55,232 nt of DNA from Candidatus Saccharimonadota bacterium (GCA_027340655.1 DAHWQR010000031.1:1-55232), one strand, 5' to 3'. Numbered from the stretch's first letter, positions 11,556 through 22,109 are shown. Numbers and translations: made by a program. The notes: generated from the letters alone by a model not told the origin.

Positions 11556-11570
11556 AGAAGGTTAATTATT

Positions 11571-11771
11571 ATGAAGATTGCAGATATCCGAAAATTAAGT
11601 ACCGATGAGCTAACTAAGCAAAGTAGCTCACTTAGGGACGAGATCGTTGAATTAAAGCGCATGAAAAGTATGGGCGAGATTACTAACGTGCGCCAAGTAA
11701 AGAACAAGCGTAAGGATCTGGCGCGAATGCTAAGCGTACTTAGCGAACAACTGTTAAAGGAGAAAATCTAA
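11571..11771 (+). CDS. rpmC: 50S ribosomal protein uL29
   Basis: Small helical protein with L29 pattern between rplP and rpsQ. Confidence 0.92.
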   Translation: MKIADIRKLSTDELTKQSSSLRDEIVELKRMKSMGEITNVRQVKNKRKDLARMLSVLSEQLLKEKI

Positions 11772-12130
11772 TGCCCAAAACATTTAACGGTGTAGTAAGC
11801 GCGATTTCCGGGAATAAAACAATTGCCGTTAAAGTCGAGCGACGCAAAACCCATCCAATTTTACGCAAACAATACCTGGATACCAAAAAATTTATGGTTC
11901 ACGACGAGGCCAGTGAAGCCTTAGTCGGGGACAAGGTTTCAATTATTGAGTGTCGTCCGCTGAGCGCTACTAAACACTTTAAGCTGGAGCGCATTTTAGT
12001 TCGCCCTAAGCTTAGAGAAGATGCTCTGGCCCCTTTAAAGGCCGATCAAACAGTAATTACTGATAAATCTGACGAAGTTGAAAAAGCGGCTAAGACTGCC
12101 CAAGTAAAGAAGAAGAGCGTAAAATCATGA
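11771..12130 (+). CDS. rpsQ: 30S ribosomal protein uS17 with C-terminal extension
   Basis: [29 protein letters not shown]. Confidence 0.95.
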   Translation: MPKTFNGVVSAISGNKTIAVKVERRKTHPILRKQYLDTKKFMVHDEASEALVGDKVSIIECRPLSATKHFKLERILVRPKLREDALAPLKADQTVITDKSDEVEKAAKTAQVKKKSVKS

Positions 12131-12495
12131 TTCAACAAGAAACTAGATTAAACGTAGCTGACAATAGCGGAGCCCGGGAGATTCTGTGTATTCGTGTACT
12201 AGGCGGCAGCCGTCGTCGTTATGCTCGGGTCGGAGACATTATCGTAGCTACTGTCAAACAAGCTAATCCTAACGGTACAGTTAAGAAGAAAAGTGTCGTT
12301 AAGGCGGTAGTTGTGCGTACGACAGATCAGATCCGCCGTAGTGACGGTTCGACAATTAAATTTGACGATAATTCTGCAGTAATAATTGCTGACGATAAGA
12401 CACCGCGCGGAACCCGAATTTTCGGTCCAGTTCCGCGTGAGCTTCGCGAAAAAGGCTACGCTCGTATAATTAGCCTAGCTCCGGAGGTCCTTTAA
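12127..12495 (+). CDS. rplN: 50S ribosomal protein uL14
   Basis: [33 protein letters not shown]. Confidence 0.98.
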   Translation: MIQQETRLNVADNSGAREILCIRVLGGSRRRYARVGDIIVATVKQANPNGTVKKKSVVKAVVVRTTDQIRRSDGSTIKFDDNSAVIIADDKTPRGTRIFGPVPRELREKGYARIISLAPEVL

Positions 12496-12825
12496 ATGAG
12501 TGAACATAGATACAAGATACGGCTTAAGAAGGGCGATCAAGTAGTGGTCCGGAGTGGTAAATACAAAGGCAAAACCGGCAAAGTTTTAGCTACACACCCA
12601 ACCCTGAACGCTGTTACTGTCGAAGGTATCAACGTGGTTAAACATCATTTGAAGCCTAATAAGGAATACCCTCAGGGCGGAATTGTAGATGAGACTAAGC
12701 CAATTAATGTCAGTAAAGTCGGTATTTACGAGCCGACACTAAAAAAGGCAAGCCGCATTAGTTTTAGCTTCAAAGATGATGTCAAGGTTCGCTCATATCG
12801 AGCCAGCAACAAGGAGATTAAATAA
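12496..12825 (+). CDS. rplX: 50S ribosomal protein uL24
   Basis: IRLKKGDQVVVRSGKYKGKTGKVL. Confidence 0.96.
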   Translation: MSEHRYKIRLKKGDQVVVRSGKYKGKTGKVLATHPTLNAVTVEGINVVKHHLKPNKEYPQGGIVDETKPINVSKVGIYEPTLKKASRISFSFKDDVKVRSYRASNKEIK

Positions 12826-13406
12826 TGGCCGCCTCAAAGTCTGCTACTAAGCCGTACCAAGCTCGACTCCAGCAACTATATAAAACGCAGTTTGAAGCGG
12901 AGCTTAAAAATGAGCTCCAGCTAAACAATGTTAATCAGGTCCCGAAGCTTGAGAAGATCGTCATTAATAGTGGCGTTGGAAAAGCCAAGGACGATAACAA
13001 ATTAATGGATACGATGATTAACACCCTGCGCAAAATTAGCGGTCAGCAACCGGTACAAACCGTTGCAAAGAAGTCAATTGCCTCATTTAAGCTCCGTGAG
13101 GGAGATAAGGTTGGACTTAAAGTTACTTTACGTGGTGAAAGAATGTATGAATTCATGGATCGTCTAATTAATATAGTCTTACCCAGACTGCGAGATTTCC
13201 ATGGCGTAAGTGAGCGTGCCTTTGACAAACAGGGTAATTATGCGCTAGGATTAACAGATCAATCGGTTTTTCCGGAACTGAGTTTTGAAGAGACATCGCC
13301 AGCACACGGAATACAAGTGATTTTTGTTATTAAAGCCGAGCAACCAGCTCATTCCAGAGCCTTGCTTGCTAAGATGGGTCTACCCTTTACTAAGGAAAGC
13401 AAATAA
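12825..13406 (+). CDS. rplE: 50S ribosomal protein uL5
   Basis: [37 protein letters not shown]. Confidence 0.97.
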   Translation: MAASKSATKPYQARLQQLYKTQFEAELKNELQLNNVNQVPKLEKIVINSGVGKAKDDNKLMDTMINTLRKISGQQPVQTVAKKSIASFKLREGDKVGLKVTLRGERMYEFMDRLINIVLPRLRDFHGVSERAFDKQGNYALGLTDQSVFPELSFEETSPAHGIQVIFVIKAEQPAHSRALLAKMGLPFTKESK

Positions 13407-13410
13407 TACA

Positions 13411-13680
13411 ATGGCTAAGAGATCAATAGTAGTTAGAGATGCCAAGCGCCAAGTGATGATTCGTCGCTATGCTGCTAAGAGGGCCGAGCTAAAAGAGCTG
13501 GGAGATTGGGAAGGATTAGCCAAATTGCCACGCAATAGTTCACCGACCCGCTGGAAGAATCGCTGCGTCGAGACGCACCGGCCTCGTGGATACATGCGCC
13601 AATTCGGGCTGAGTCGGATTAGTTTTCGTGAGCACGCAAGCCGGGGCGAAATTCCGGGTGTAACTAAATCGAGCTGGTAG
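13411..13680 (+). CDS. rpsN: 30S ribosomal protein uS14 (long, zinc-independent C- type)
   Basis: Start reset from ORF-track 13324 to ATG 13411: [14 protein letters not shown]...; [33 protein letters not shown]. Confidence 0.96.
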   Translation: MAKRSIVVRDAKRQVMIRRYAAKRAELKELGDWEGLAKLPRNSSPTRWKNRCVETHRPRGYMRQFGLSRISFREHASRGEIPGVTKSSW

Positions 13681-13694
13681 GAAAAAGAATAACT

Positions 13695-14096
13695 ATGAGC
13701 ACAGTATCAACCGACCCCATTTCTGACATGCTAGCGCGTATTCGTAATGCGAATGCCGTTAATAAAACCGAGATAGCTTTACCGTACTCTAAAATTAAAG
13801 AATCGGTGGCTAAGGTGTTAGCTAAGTCTAACTTCATTGTCTCGGTATCTGTTGATGGCAAAGGTACCGCCAAGACGTTACAACTTACTTTGTCCTCAAG
13901 TGAACGAAGCCCCAAAATTACAGCGATTAAACGACTGAGTAAACCTGGACGAAGGGTTTACGCTGGAACCAAAGATATTCCTTGGGTTAAGCAAGGGCGC
14001 GGAATAGTTATTATTTCTACCGCGAATGGTATTATGAGCGGCGAAGATGCAAAACGCTTGCGTCTCGGTGGTGAACTGATTTGTGAGGTTTATTAG
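13695..14096 (+). CDS. rpsH: 30S ribosomal protein uS8
   Basis: STDPISDMLARIRNANAV; GIVIISTANGIMSGEDAKRLRLGGELICEVY. Confidence 0.97.
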   Translation: MSTVSTDPISDMLARIRNANAVNKTEIALPYSKIKESVAKVLAKSNFIVSVSVDGKGTAKTLQLTLSSSERSPKITAIKRLSKPGRRVYAGTKDIPWVKQGRGIVIISTANGIMSGEDAKRLRLGGELICEVY

Positions 14097-14098
14097 TT

Positions 14099-14644
14099 AT
14101 GAGTCGTATCGGTAGACAACCAATCTTAATTCCTTCCGGAGTTAGCGTTAACGTAAGCGACGGCCTAGTCACGGTTAGTGGTAATAAGGGCAATCTAGTT
14201 CAGCCAATGCTGGAAGGCTTAGCGGTAAATATTGACGGTTCACAAGTCTTAGTTACTACTTTAGGCGAAGAGACCAAGTTTAGAGCGAATCATGGCTTGA
14301 TGCGCACGCTAATTAATAATATGGTGCTTGGTGTGAGCCAAGGCTTCAGTAAGAAACTGGAAATTAACGGTGTCGGCTATAGAGCTATGATGGAAGGTCC
14401 TAAAAAAATTAAGCTTTCCCTAGGCTACTCTCATGACATTTCGTTCACTTTGCCTGAAAATGTTGACGCCGCAATTGAGCAAAACATTATTACAATTACC
14501 GGAGCTGACAAACAGCGTGTCGGTCAAGTAGCCAGCGAAATCAGGGAGTTGCGCAAGCCAGAACCATACAAGGGTAAGGGCATTAGGTACGAAGGTGAGT
14601 ACATTATTAGGAAGAGCGGCAAAAGCGGCAAGGAGAGTAAGTAG
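14099..14644 (+). CDS. rplF: 50S ribosomal protein uL6
   Basis: MSRIGRQPILIPSGV; KPEPYKGKGIRYEGEYI. Confidence 0.97.
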   Translation: MSRIGRQPILIPSGVSVNVSDGLVTVSGNKGNLVQPMLEGLAVNIDGSQVLVTTLGEETKFRANHGLMRTLINNMVLGVSQGFSKKLEINGVGYRAMMEGPKKIKLSLGYSHDISFTLPENVDAAIEQNIITITGADKQRVGQVASEIRELRKPEPYKGKGIRYEGEYIIRKSGKSGKESK

Positions 14645-14651
14645 ATTTCTT

Positions 14652-15005
14652 ATGGATCGTCTAACCCAAAAAATGAATTCAATGCAAATGCGTAAAAAGC
14701 GGGTACGCGCAGCTATTAATGGCACCAAAGAGCGACCGCGTTTAAGCGTGCACATCTCGCTTAGCCACGTTAATGCTCAATTAATCGATGACACGACGTC
14801 CACCACATTAATTTATGTCACTTCTGTTGGAAGGAAATTAACTGGGACAATGACCGAAAAGGCTGCAACTATTGGAACGGAGCTTGCGAAAAAGTCCAAG
14901 ACTGCAGGCATTAATAAAGTTGTTTTTGACCGCGGAAGTAAACTATACCATGGCCGGGTTAAGGCCTTAGCCGATGCGGCAAGAGCCGGCGGACTGGAAT
15001 TCTAA
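14652..15005 (+). CDS. rplR: 50S ribosomal protein uL18
   Basis: Start reset from 14595 to ATG 14652; RLSVHISLSHVNAQLIDD, FDRGSKLYHGRVKALADAARAGGLEF. Confidence 0.94.
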   Translation: MDRLTQKMNSMQMRKKRVRAAINGTKERPRLSVHISLSHVNAQLIDDTTSTTLIYVTSVGRKLTGTMTEKAATIGTELAKKSKTAGINKVVFDRGSKLYHGRVKALADAARAGGLEF

Positions 15006-15635
15006 ATGAATAATAACGCCAATAATAAAACTGCTAATTTATCTGGGAACAATCCTAAGTCGCAAGGTCGTCCCGGAATGTCTTTTGGAGCTTCTAGGCG
15101 AGGAAAGATGGATATTGACGAGGACAAGCGCTTTGACGAACAGATGCTACATATTGACCGCGTAGCACGTGTAGTTAAGGGTGGACGCCGCTTTCGTTTC
15201 CGTGCCTTAGTCGTAGTCGGCGACCACAAAGCACTAGTCGGAATTGGGATTGCTAAAGGAGCAGATGTTACTTCCGCGGTTACTAAGGCCAACGAAGTAG
15301 CGAAAAAGAATATGATTAAAGTTCCGTTGTATCGAGACACGATACCGCACGATGTAGAAGCCAAAGTTGGCGGATCAAGAATCCTCTTAAAACCAGCTTC
15401 TGCCGGAACCGGGTTAATTGCTGGCGGCGTAGTACGTACTATCTTGGAAGTTGCCGGAGTGGGTAACGTTCTTAGCAAATCCTTGGGTTCATCAAACAAG
15501 GCCAACACCGCCTACGCTACGCTTGCGGCACTCAAGCAACTCAAGCCGGCTAGCGAATGGACGACGCGCATTAATAGCGCAGCCGCTAAAGTAGATACCG
15601 CTAAGGCAAAGCTTGCTAAGGAAGTAACTAAGTAA
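15006..15635 (+). CDS. rpsE: 30S ribosomal protein uS5
   Basis: HIDRVARVVKGGRRFRFRALVVVGD; position. Confidence 0.97.
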   Translation: MNNNANNKTANLSGNNPKSQGRPGMSFGASRRGKMDIDEDKRFDEQMLHIDRVARVVKGGRRFRFRALVVVGDHKALVGIGIAKGADVTSAVTKANEVAKKNMIKVPLYRDTIPHDVEAKVGGSRILLKPASAGTGLIAGGVVRTILEVAGVGNVLSKSLGSSNKANTAYATLAALKQLKPASEWTTRINSAAAKVDTAKAKLAKEVTK

Positions 15636-15656
15636 AGTTATAAATAAGAAGTAGCT

Positions 15657-16142
15657 ATGAAATACCACGAACTTACAGTAAAAAAACATCGCCAGGCTAA
15701 ACGAGTCGGGCGTGGCATTGCCGGCGGGCAAGGCAAAACAGCCGGTCGCGGCACCAAAGGCCAGAAAGCTCGTACCGGATGGTCATTGCGTCCAGGATTT
15801 GCTGGCGGACAAAATCCACTAATGCAACAACTTCCAAAGTTGCCGGGTTTTAGGTCGATTCATGCAAAAACCACTAACGTCTACACTAAGCAGTTGAATT
15901 TACTTAAGGAATCTACCATTACTGCCGATAGCTTAGCTAAAGCCGGATTTATCGAGCATCCTTACCAAGCCGTTAAGCTTTTAAATAACGGCGAAATTAA
16001 GCGCAATCTTAATGTTAGCTTGCCAGCGGCATCGGCTTCGGCAATTGAAGCCATCGAACAAGCTGGCGGCACGTTTAAAAAAGTAGATCGCATACCCAGG
16101 ACGTCAAAGAGCAATTCTAAAGCAAAAGCTAATAAAGATTAG
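15657..16142 (+). CDS. rplO: 50S ribosomal protein uL15
   Basis: RVGRGIAGGQGKTAGRGTKGQKARTG. Confidence 0.97.
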   Translation: MKYHELTVKKHRQAKRVGRGIAGGQGKTAGRGTKGQKARTGWSLRPGFAGGQNPLMQQLPKLPGFRSIHAKTTNVYTKQLNLLKESTITADSLAKAGFIEHPYQAVKLLNNGEIKRNLNVSLPAASASAIEAIEQAGGTFKKVDRIPRTSKSNSKAKANKD

Positions 16143-16305
16143 CTCATAATCGAAGAAAGCTTTTGGAGTGGGCTATCTCATCTTGGCGAATAAAGGCGGT
16201 CATGGCATACTACTAGGTGATAGGTTTAAAAACGGAGCTTTAAAGAGGGAGAAAATCTAGCCTTTATAGAATTTTGCACAGCTGGCTAGAACTAAATAAA
16301 AGTCG

Positions 16306-17802
16306 ATGAACTGGAAAATAATTTGGCAGTCGTTAAAGCAACGGGACATGCAAAAACGCCTATTGGCGCTGCTGGGGATTATTATTGTTTTTCGGGTGAT
16401 GATCAACATTCCCGTACCACTTGGTAGCGCAAAAGACCTGCACCAGATTATATCTAATCTTTTTAATTCTAAAACCGCACCGCAGTTCCTTAGTTTTCTA
16501 AACGTCCTATCCGGAGGCGCTCTAGCCAACTTCTCTATAATGTTGGCCGGTCTAGGCCCCTACATTAACGCTTCGATTATAATGCAGCTATTAACCAAGG
16601 CGATTCCTCAGCTGGAAGCCTTGCATGATGAGGGTGAATTCGGCCAGAAAAAGATCAATCAATATACTCGAATACTTACCTTTCCACTGGCTATTATTCA
16701 GTCCATTGGCTCAATCTTCTTGATTCGACAAGCTGCCCAGAGTATTGGTGGAAGCAATATTACTGCTCATGCCTCAATAATGCAATGGGTAATCATGGTT
16801 GCCGCACTAACCGGCGCTTCGATGTTGCTAATGTGGCTTGGGGAATTAATTACCGAGCAGGGTATTGGAAACGGTATTTCATTAATTATTACGGTCGGCA
16901 TTGTTAGCCGCTTACCATCGAACATCTATGACATTGTTAATGCCCAATTAGGAACCAAAGATCGTTGGAAGCTATTCGGACACACCTTACCGATGGATAA
17001 GCGCGCCTCATTTTACCTGATAGGTATAGTTCTTTCTATTATAATTCTGACTTGGATCGTCGTTAAGCTCAATGAAGCCGCGCGGAATCTGACTATTAAT
17101 TATGCAAAGCGAGTTCAGGGCAACCGGGCCTATGGTGGTGTTACTACCACGCTACCGGTTAAATTAATTACTGCTGGCGTTATTCCGATTATTTTTGCAG
17201 TAGCATTTTTAAGTGTGCCCGGGTTTGCCGGCCAGCTGATGAGTGCCGCACACAACCCAACGATTGCTCATATTGGCAGTAACCTAGTCAGTTGGTTCCA
17301 AACTCCCTCAGCAACCACGTTTGCGACCGAGCATTGGAAAGCTTATATCTATCCGGTTACCTACTTCCTGCTAGTCTTCGTATTCACCTTTTTCTATACG
17401 TCAATTACCTTTAACTCTAAAGAGATTGCCGAGAACCTGCAAAAACAAGGCGGATTTTTAGAAGGTGTTCGCAGTGGCAAGCAGACTGAAAAATACTTGT
17501 CTAAAATCGTGAACCGCCTGACTCTTTTTGGTGCGGCCAGCCTGGGAATTCTCGCATTATTACCGATTATTGCTCAGATCTTTATTAATCAAAACATCAC
17601 CATTGGTGGTACCTCTATTCTAATCTTGGTCTCAGTAGCCCTACAAACCCTAAGAGCGATAGAGTCTAGAGCTCTGATGGTTACCTATGACCAATACAGT
17701 GAACCGGACTTTTTCTATGAGCCGGAAGTCGCCGTAGAAGCCGCTACTGGCGCTCAAAGGCTTAAGATTACGGATCGATTTCGCCCACGTAAGTCCAAAT
17801 AA
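16306..17802 (+). CDS. secY: Preprotein translocase subunit SecY
   Basis: Multi-pass; LAGLGPYINASIIMQLL, WLGELITEQGIGNGISLIIT. Confidence 0.97.
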   Translation: MNWKIIWQSLKQRDMQKRLLALLGIIIVFRVMINIPVPLGSAKDLHQIISNLFNSKTAPQFLSFLNVLSGGALANFSIMLAGLGPYINASIIMQLLTKAIPQLEALHDEGEFGQKKINQYTRILTFPLAIIQSIGSIFLIRQAAQSIGGSNITAHASIMQWVIMVAALTGASMLLMWLGELITEQGIGNGISLIITVGIVSRLPSNIYDIVNAQLGTKDRWKLFGHTLPMDKRASFYLIGIVLSIIILTWIVVKLNEAARNLTINYAKRVQGNRAYGGVTTTLPVKLITAGVIPIIFAVAFLSVPGFAGQLMSAAHNPTIAHIGSNLVSWFQTPSATTFATEHWKAYIYPVTYFLLVFVFTFFYTSITFNSKEIAENLQKQGGFLEGVRSGKQTEKYLSKIVNRLTLFGAASLGILALLPIIAQIFINQNITIGGTSILILVSVALQTLRAIESRALMVTYDQYSEPDFFYEPEVAVEAATGAQRLKITDRFRPRKSK

Positions 17803-17911
17803 CCCGTTCCAGGCTGGACATTTATAAGTACTTTATTTTGTGTTATGATAGTTTTAAGATTAAACGGCAGCAGCGTCTGAACCGTCTCTTGCAGAAGATT
17901 GATAAAAACTC

Positions 17912-17941
17912 TTTACATTAGTTATAGTTTGTTGGTATAAT
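17912..17941 (+). promoter_or_regulatory. Strong candidate promoter upstream of infA: TTTACA, 18 bp, TGG-TATAAT
   Basis: -35 17912-17917, extended -10 17936-17941; predicted leader of only about 12 nt before infA ATG. Confidence 0.6.
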
Positions 17942-17959
17942 TGCACCTTAGTTATAGGT

Positions 17960-18181
17960 ATGGCTGCCAATAAAGAAGTAATCGAGCTTAGCGGTACTAT
18001 CGTTGAGACTCTGCCCGGTACCCAGTTTCGGGTTGAACTCGAAAACGGCCATCAGATTATAGCTCACGTTGCCGGCAAGATGAGGAAGCATTTTATCCGC
18101 ATCGTACCAGGTGACAGCGTAACGGTTGAGTTGACCCCTTACGATCTTACTAAGGGCAGAATCACCTATCGCAAGTCTTAA
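17960..18181 (+). CDS. infA: Translation initiation factor IF-1
   Basis: [41 protein letters not shown]. Confidence 0.97.
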   Translation: MAANKEVIELSGTIVETLPGTQFRVELENGHQIIAHVAGKMRKHFIRIVPGDSVTVELTPYDLTKGRITYRKS

Positions 18182-18233
18182 AAGTTCAATTTTTTTAAGG
18201 CAGTGTGTCAAATTCAAGGAGGAATTGATCCGC

Positions 18234-18350
18234 ATGAAAGTGCGTGCCAGCGTCAAAAAGATAAGCCCTGATGATTTAGTCGTCCGTCGTAAAGGACGGG
18301 TATATATTATCAACAAGCGTAAACCCAAGCATAAGCAAAGGCAGGGTTAA
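18234..18350 (+). CDS. rpmJ: 50S ribosomal protein bL36, 38 aa, no cysteines (not in supplied ORF track)
   Basis: Translated by eye: [44 protein letters not shown]-like SD upstream. Confidence 0.96.
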   Translation: MKVRASVKKISPDDLVVRRKGRVYIINKRKPKHKQRQG

Positions 18351-18356
18351 TTAGAT

Positions 18357-18743
18357 ATGGCGCGAATTTCTGGAGTTACACTACCAAGTGAGAAGCAAAT
18401 ATGGGTCTCCTTGACATATATTTACGGCATTGGTCCTAAATCCAGTCAGGACATTCTTGCTAAAGCTAAAGTCGATCCGACGCTACGTACCAAAAACCTT
18501 AATGACGATGAGATTTCTAGGATTTCTGAGGTAATTGCCAACAACTATTCCGTTGAAGGCGATTTACAGCGTATTGTCAGTGGCAATATTAAACGACTTA
18601 AAGATATCAAGAGTTACCGCGGAATCCGACATAGCGCAAATTTACCGACCCGTGGACAACGTACCAAGACAAATGCCCGAACCCGCCGTGGTAAGAAAGT
18701 AACTGTTGCTGGTACCGCTAAGAAGGTAGCGGCAAAGACATAA
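18357..18743 (+). CDS. rpsM: 30S ribosomal protein uS13
   Basis: [48 protein letters not shown]. Confidence 0.97.
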   Translation: MARISGVTLPSEKQIWVSLTYIYGIGPKSSQDILAKAKVDPTLRTKNLNDDEISRISEVIANNYSVEGDLQRIVSGNIKRLKDIKSYRGIRHSANLPTRGQRTKTNARTRRGKKVTVAGTAKKVAAKT

Positions 18744-18759
18744 TCTAATACGGAATAAT

Positions 18760-19218
18760 ATGACAGACGATAAAGACATAGTTAAAGATACCCCAGTAGT
18801 AGCTGAGCAAACTGATGCCGTCGTAGCAGAAACTGCTGCCACTCCTAAGAAGCGTAAATCTAAGCGCAGCGTTACAGCTGGACAGGCTCATATTCAAGCT
18901 ACTTTCAACAATACAATTATTAGTCTAACCGATAGTTCAGGGGCGGTGATTAGTACTTCCAGTGCCGGAACATGCGGTTTTCGTGGCTCTAAAAAGGGTA
19001 CCGCTTATGCCGCACAGGTTGCCACTGAGCGAGCTACTGCAGCTGCAAAACAACAGTATGGCCTTACTAAAGTCGATGTTTTTGTCAAAGGCATAGGTTT
19101 AGGCCGAGACGCTGCAATCCGAACCCTAGGACAGCAAGACATTTATGTAGAAACTATCGCTGATGTTACTGGTGTGCCGCATGGCGGTGTAAGGCCTAAG
19201 AAGGCTAGGAGAGTGTAG
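18760..19218 (+). CDS. rpsK: 30S ribosomal protein uS11 with N-terminal extension
   Basis: AHIQATFNNTIISLTD; GVPHGGVRPKKARRV. Confidence 0.97.
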   Translation: MTDDKDIVKDTPVVAEQTDAVVAETAATPKKRKSKRSVTAGQAHIQATFNNTIISLTDSSGAVISTSSAGTCGFRGSKKGTAYAAQVATERATAAAKQQYGLTKVDVFVKGIGLGRDAAIRTLGQQDIYVETIADVTGVPHGGVRPKKARRV

Positions 19219-19228
19219 CAATAAAACT

Positions 19229-19846
19229 ATGGCTAGAGATCTTCAATCAATTGTAAAAATGAGTCGTCGCGAGGGCTATGCTCTCCATCCTAAGGCGCAT
19301 AAAGCCCTGGTTAAGCGTCCTTCTCCGCCTGGACAACAGGCGGCTAACGCTCGACCCTCCAAGCCTAGTCAATATGCTCAACAGCTACGCGAGAAGCAAA
19401 AGGTAAAGCGTCTGTATGGATTATTGGAGCGTCAATTTGCCAAACTAATGCGCGAGGCTAGTCGACGTCAAGGACAGTCCGGAGAAATCCTGCTACAAAT
19501 GCTGGAACTTCGAGCGGATAACACAGTTTATCGAGCTGGATTTGCACCGTCTAGACGTGCCGCCAGGCAACTTGTCAGCCACGGACACTTCTTACTAAAC
19601 GGTAATCGCATTGACATCCCGTCTATACAAATGAAAATTGGTGATGTTCTGCAGTTTCGTCCGCACAGTTTAAACAGTGATTATTTTAAACACCTAGACG
19701 ACGTTAGTGCTGCACCAAATACCTATCCTGCCTGGATTAAAGTTAATCGTAAGAAAGGTGAAGTGAGTGTCAGCTCACTGCCTACCCGTGACGACGCCGA
19801 ACTAGATATTAATGAGCAGTTAATAGTTGAGTACTATTCACGCTAA
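19229..19846 (+). CDS. rpsD: 30S ribosomal protein uS4 (cysteine-free N terminus)
   Basis: SRREGYAL...KQKVKRLYGLLERQFAKL; ELRADNTVYRAGFAPSRRAARQLVSHGHFLLNG. Confidence 0.97.
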   Translation: MARDLQSIVKMSRREGYALHPKAHKALVKRPSPPGQQAANARPSKPSQYAQQLREKQKVKRLYGLLERQFAKLMREASRRQGQSGEILLQMLELRADNTVYRAGFAPSRRAARQLVSHGHFLLNGNRIDIPSIQMKIGDVLQFRPHSLNSDYFKHLDDVSAAPNTYPAWIKVNRKKGEVSVSSLPTRDDAELDINEQLIVEYYSR

Positions 19847-19864
19847 AGGAGGAAAGAGTAAACA

Positions 19865-20818
19865 ATGTCAAACCTAATTCATACACCAGGAGTAGTCAAC
19901 GTTGACGAACACAGTCCCTACTCGTCAACATTCACTATCGAACCGCTACACAGCGGTTACGGGATGACTTTAGGCAACTCCTTAAGGCGAGTTCTGCTTT
20001 CAAGTATTTCCGGCGCAGTTATAACTAGTTTTAAAATCGAAGGTGTAACGCACGAGTTTACGACAGTTAAGGGTGTTAAAGAAGATGTCGTAGACATCAT
20101 GATGAATCTAAAAAACATCCGTTTTCGTGTTTACGGCGAGGAACTACAAACCCTGCGTTTAGTTAAACAAGGTAAAGGCCCAGTTACTGCTAAGGATATT
20201 AGCCTAAACGCAGATGTTGAAGTTGTTAATCCTGACCAACTAATTGCCACGATTGATGATGAGAAAGGCAAGCTAGTTATCGATATGGTAGTTGAAATTG
20301 GACGAGGCTACCGCACTATTGAAGAAGGAACTGCCAAAAAGGGGAGCGATATGATTGCCTTAGACGCAGTATTTACCCCAGTTTTAAGAGTGCGCTATAA
20401 GGTAGAAAATACCCGCGTTGGCCAGATTACGGATCTAGACAAACTAATTCTGACCGTAGATACCGACGGCTCGATATCTCCAAGCGATGCTTTTGAGGAA
20501 GCCGCTGCTATTTTAGTCAGCCAGTATACAGCGCTAGCCGGAAAAACACGGATAGCTGCGACCCCTAGCTTAATCCAACAACCAAGCGATGACTCGATTA
20601 TTGAAAATGATATGATTGGCGAGGAGATTACTGCACTAAACACCTCAATCGAAGACCTCAATTTATCAGCCCGGACCACTAATGCCCTAATCAATAACGA
20701 CATTCATACCATTAAGGACCTTTTTAGCCTAAACGACGCAGAACTTAAAGATTTGAAGGGTTTTGGCAGTAAAGCTCTTGATGAAGTGAAGGATAAAATG
20801 GCGGAGTTAGAGCTGTAG
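19865..20818 (+). CDS. rpoA: DNA-directed RNA polymerase subunit alpha
   Basis: EPLHSGYGMTLGNSLRRVLLSSISG; C-terminal helix-hairpin LKGFGSKALDEVKDKM. Confidence 0.98.
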   Translation: MSNLIHTPGVVNVDEHSPYSSTFTIEPLHSGYGMTLGNSLRRVLLSSISGAVITSFKIEGVTHEFTTVKGVKEDVVDIMMNLKNIRFRVYGEELQTLRLVKQGKGPVTAKDISLNADVEVVNPDQLIATIDDEKGKLVIDMVVEIGRGYRTIEEGTAKKGSDMIALDAVFTPVLRVRYKVENTRVGQITDLDKLILTVDTDGSISPSDAFEEAAAILVSQYTALAGKTRIAATPSLIQQPSDDSIIENDMIGEEITALNTSIEDLNLSARTTNALINNDIHTIKDLFSLNDAELKDLKGFGSKALDEVKDKMAELEL

Positions 20819-20821
20819 CAT

Positions 20822-21241
20822 ATGCACCGACACGGATACAAAGGCAGAAAACTGCATCGTGAAACTGATCAACGCCTAGCCCTAGTTAAGGGCCTAGCTG
20901 AGGCTCTAATAATAAACGAGCAAATTACTACTACCCACGCTAAGGCTAAAGAAGTTTTGCCATATTTAGAAAAGCTTATTACCAAAGCTAAAGCCGGAGG
21001 TCTACATAATCGTAGACAGGTAATCTCTAGCTTACAAACCTTGCAAGCTGCCAATAAGTTAGTTGATGAACTGGCGCCCAAACTCTCCGCCCGCAACAGC
21101 GGCTATTTACGCATTAAACGCAGCACTACTCGCAAGGGAGATAACGCACAAATGGCTGTCATTCAGTTTGTAGACGACTTGCGAGTCAGTGAACCGGTAA
21201 TTGAGACTAAAGAAGCGGCAATAGAAGAGGCTAAGTCATGA
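20822..21241 (+). CDS. rplQ: 50S ribosomal protein bL17
   Basis: MHRHGYKGRKLHRETDQRLALVKGLAEALI. Confidence 0.97.
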   Translation: MHRHGYKGRKLHRETDQRLALVKGLAEALIINEQITTTHAKAKEVLPYLEKLITKAKAGGLHNRRQVISSLQTLQAANKLVDELAPKLSARNSGYLRIKRSTTRKGDNAQMAVIQFVDDLRVSEPVIETKEAAIEEAKS

Positions 21242-21690
21242 AAAAAACATACTCTATTAAACCTGCAGATATAACTAGAAGCTGGTATGTAATCGATGCT
21301 GACAGTGAATCCACTTTAGGTAGAATCGCAGCTGAAGCAGCTAAATTGCTACTTGGAAAAGGTAAAACACAGTATAGTTCGCACATCGATTGCGGTGACT
21401 ACGTAATAATCACTAACGCATCTAAACTTAAGGTTAGCGGTAAAAAAATGGATCAAAAAAGCTATCATCGCCACAGTGGTTACCCGGGCGGGTTGACTAG
21501 CCGAACCTTACGTGAACAAATGGATCGTGATCCAACTAGAGTGCTTGAATTAGCGGTCAAAGGTATGCTTCCGGCAAATAAGCTGCTTAGCGAACGCCTA
21601 AAACGCCTTAAGGTCTATAAGGACGGTGAGCACCCTCATGCTCCTCAGACTCCAATTGAGCTAACATTCGGGAAAGGTAAGCAGGATTAA
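21238..21690 (+). CDS. rplM: 50S ribosomal protein uL13
   Basis: WYVIDADSESTLGRIAAEAAKLLLGKGKTQYSSHIDCGDYVIITNA; 4-nt overlap with rplQ. Confidence 0.97.
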   Translation: MKKTYSIKPADITRSWYVIDADSESTLGRIAAEAAKLLLGKGKTQYSSHIDCGDYVIITNASKLKVSGKKMDQKSYHRHSGYPGGLTSRTLREQMDRDPTRVLELAVKGMLPANKLLSERLKRLKVYKDGEHPHAPQTPIELTFGKGKQD

Positions 21691-21692
21691 AC

Positions 21693-22109
21693 ATGGCTAA
21701 TACAACTTCAGCTAAATCCAACCGTTATAGCTATTCTCTAGGCCGACGCAAAAGCGCTACCGCTAGAGTCCGATTGCTAAGCGGAAATGGTGAAATTACA
21801 GTCAATGGTAAACCGGCCAGTGAGTATTTTGGCAACAGCAAATATCTACTAAACAAACTTAATGACCCCTTTATTGCTATTGACGTCGTGGGAAAACACA
21901 ATGTCTCAGTCAAGGTGAGCGGCGGTGGTCATGACGGACAGGTTGAAGCTATTCGTCTTGGTATCGCAAGAGCTCTTGTTCAGCAAAACGAAGAGCTGAA
22001 AGCCACTCTCAAAAGGGCCGATCTATTGGGCCGTGATTCACGAGAGAAAGAGCGCAAGAAGTTTGGTCTTAAGGGAGCTCGTAAGCAACGTCAGTTCACG
22101 AAGCGTTAA
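21693..22109 (+). CDS. rpsI: 30S ribosomal protein uS9
   Basis: SLGRRKSATARVRLL; DSREKERKKFGLKGARKQRQFTKR. Confidence 0.97.
   Translation: MANTTSAKSNRYSYSLGRRKSATARVRLLSGNGEITVNGKPASEYFGNSKYLLNKLNDPFIAIDVVGKHNVSVKVSGGGHDGQVEAIRLGIARALVQQNEELKATLKRADLLGRDSREKERKKFGLKGARKQRQFTKR

Noticed and set aside
13324-13410. ORF-track N-terminal extension of rpsN
   Set aside because: Overlaps rplE; conserved uS14 start MAKRS lies at 13411
15002-15508. 168-aa antisense ORF opposite rpsE
   Set aside because: Mirror of the conserved uS5 gene; low-complexity S/T/R composition, no recognisable domain
16257-16289. CTAGCC/GGCTAG inverted repeat before secY
   Set aside because: Only 6 bp with a long loop; too weak to call alone
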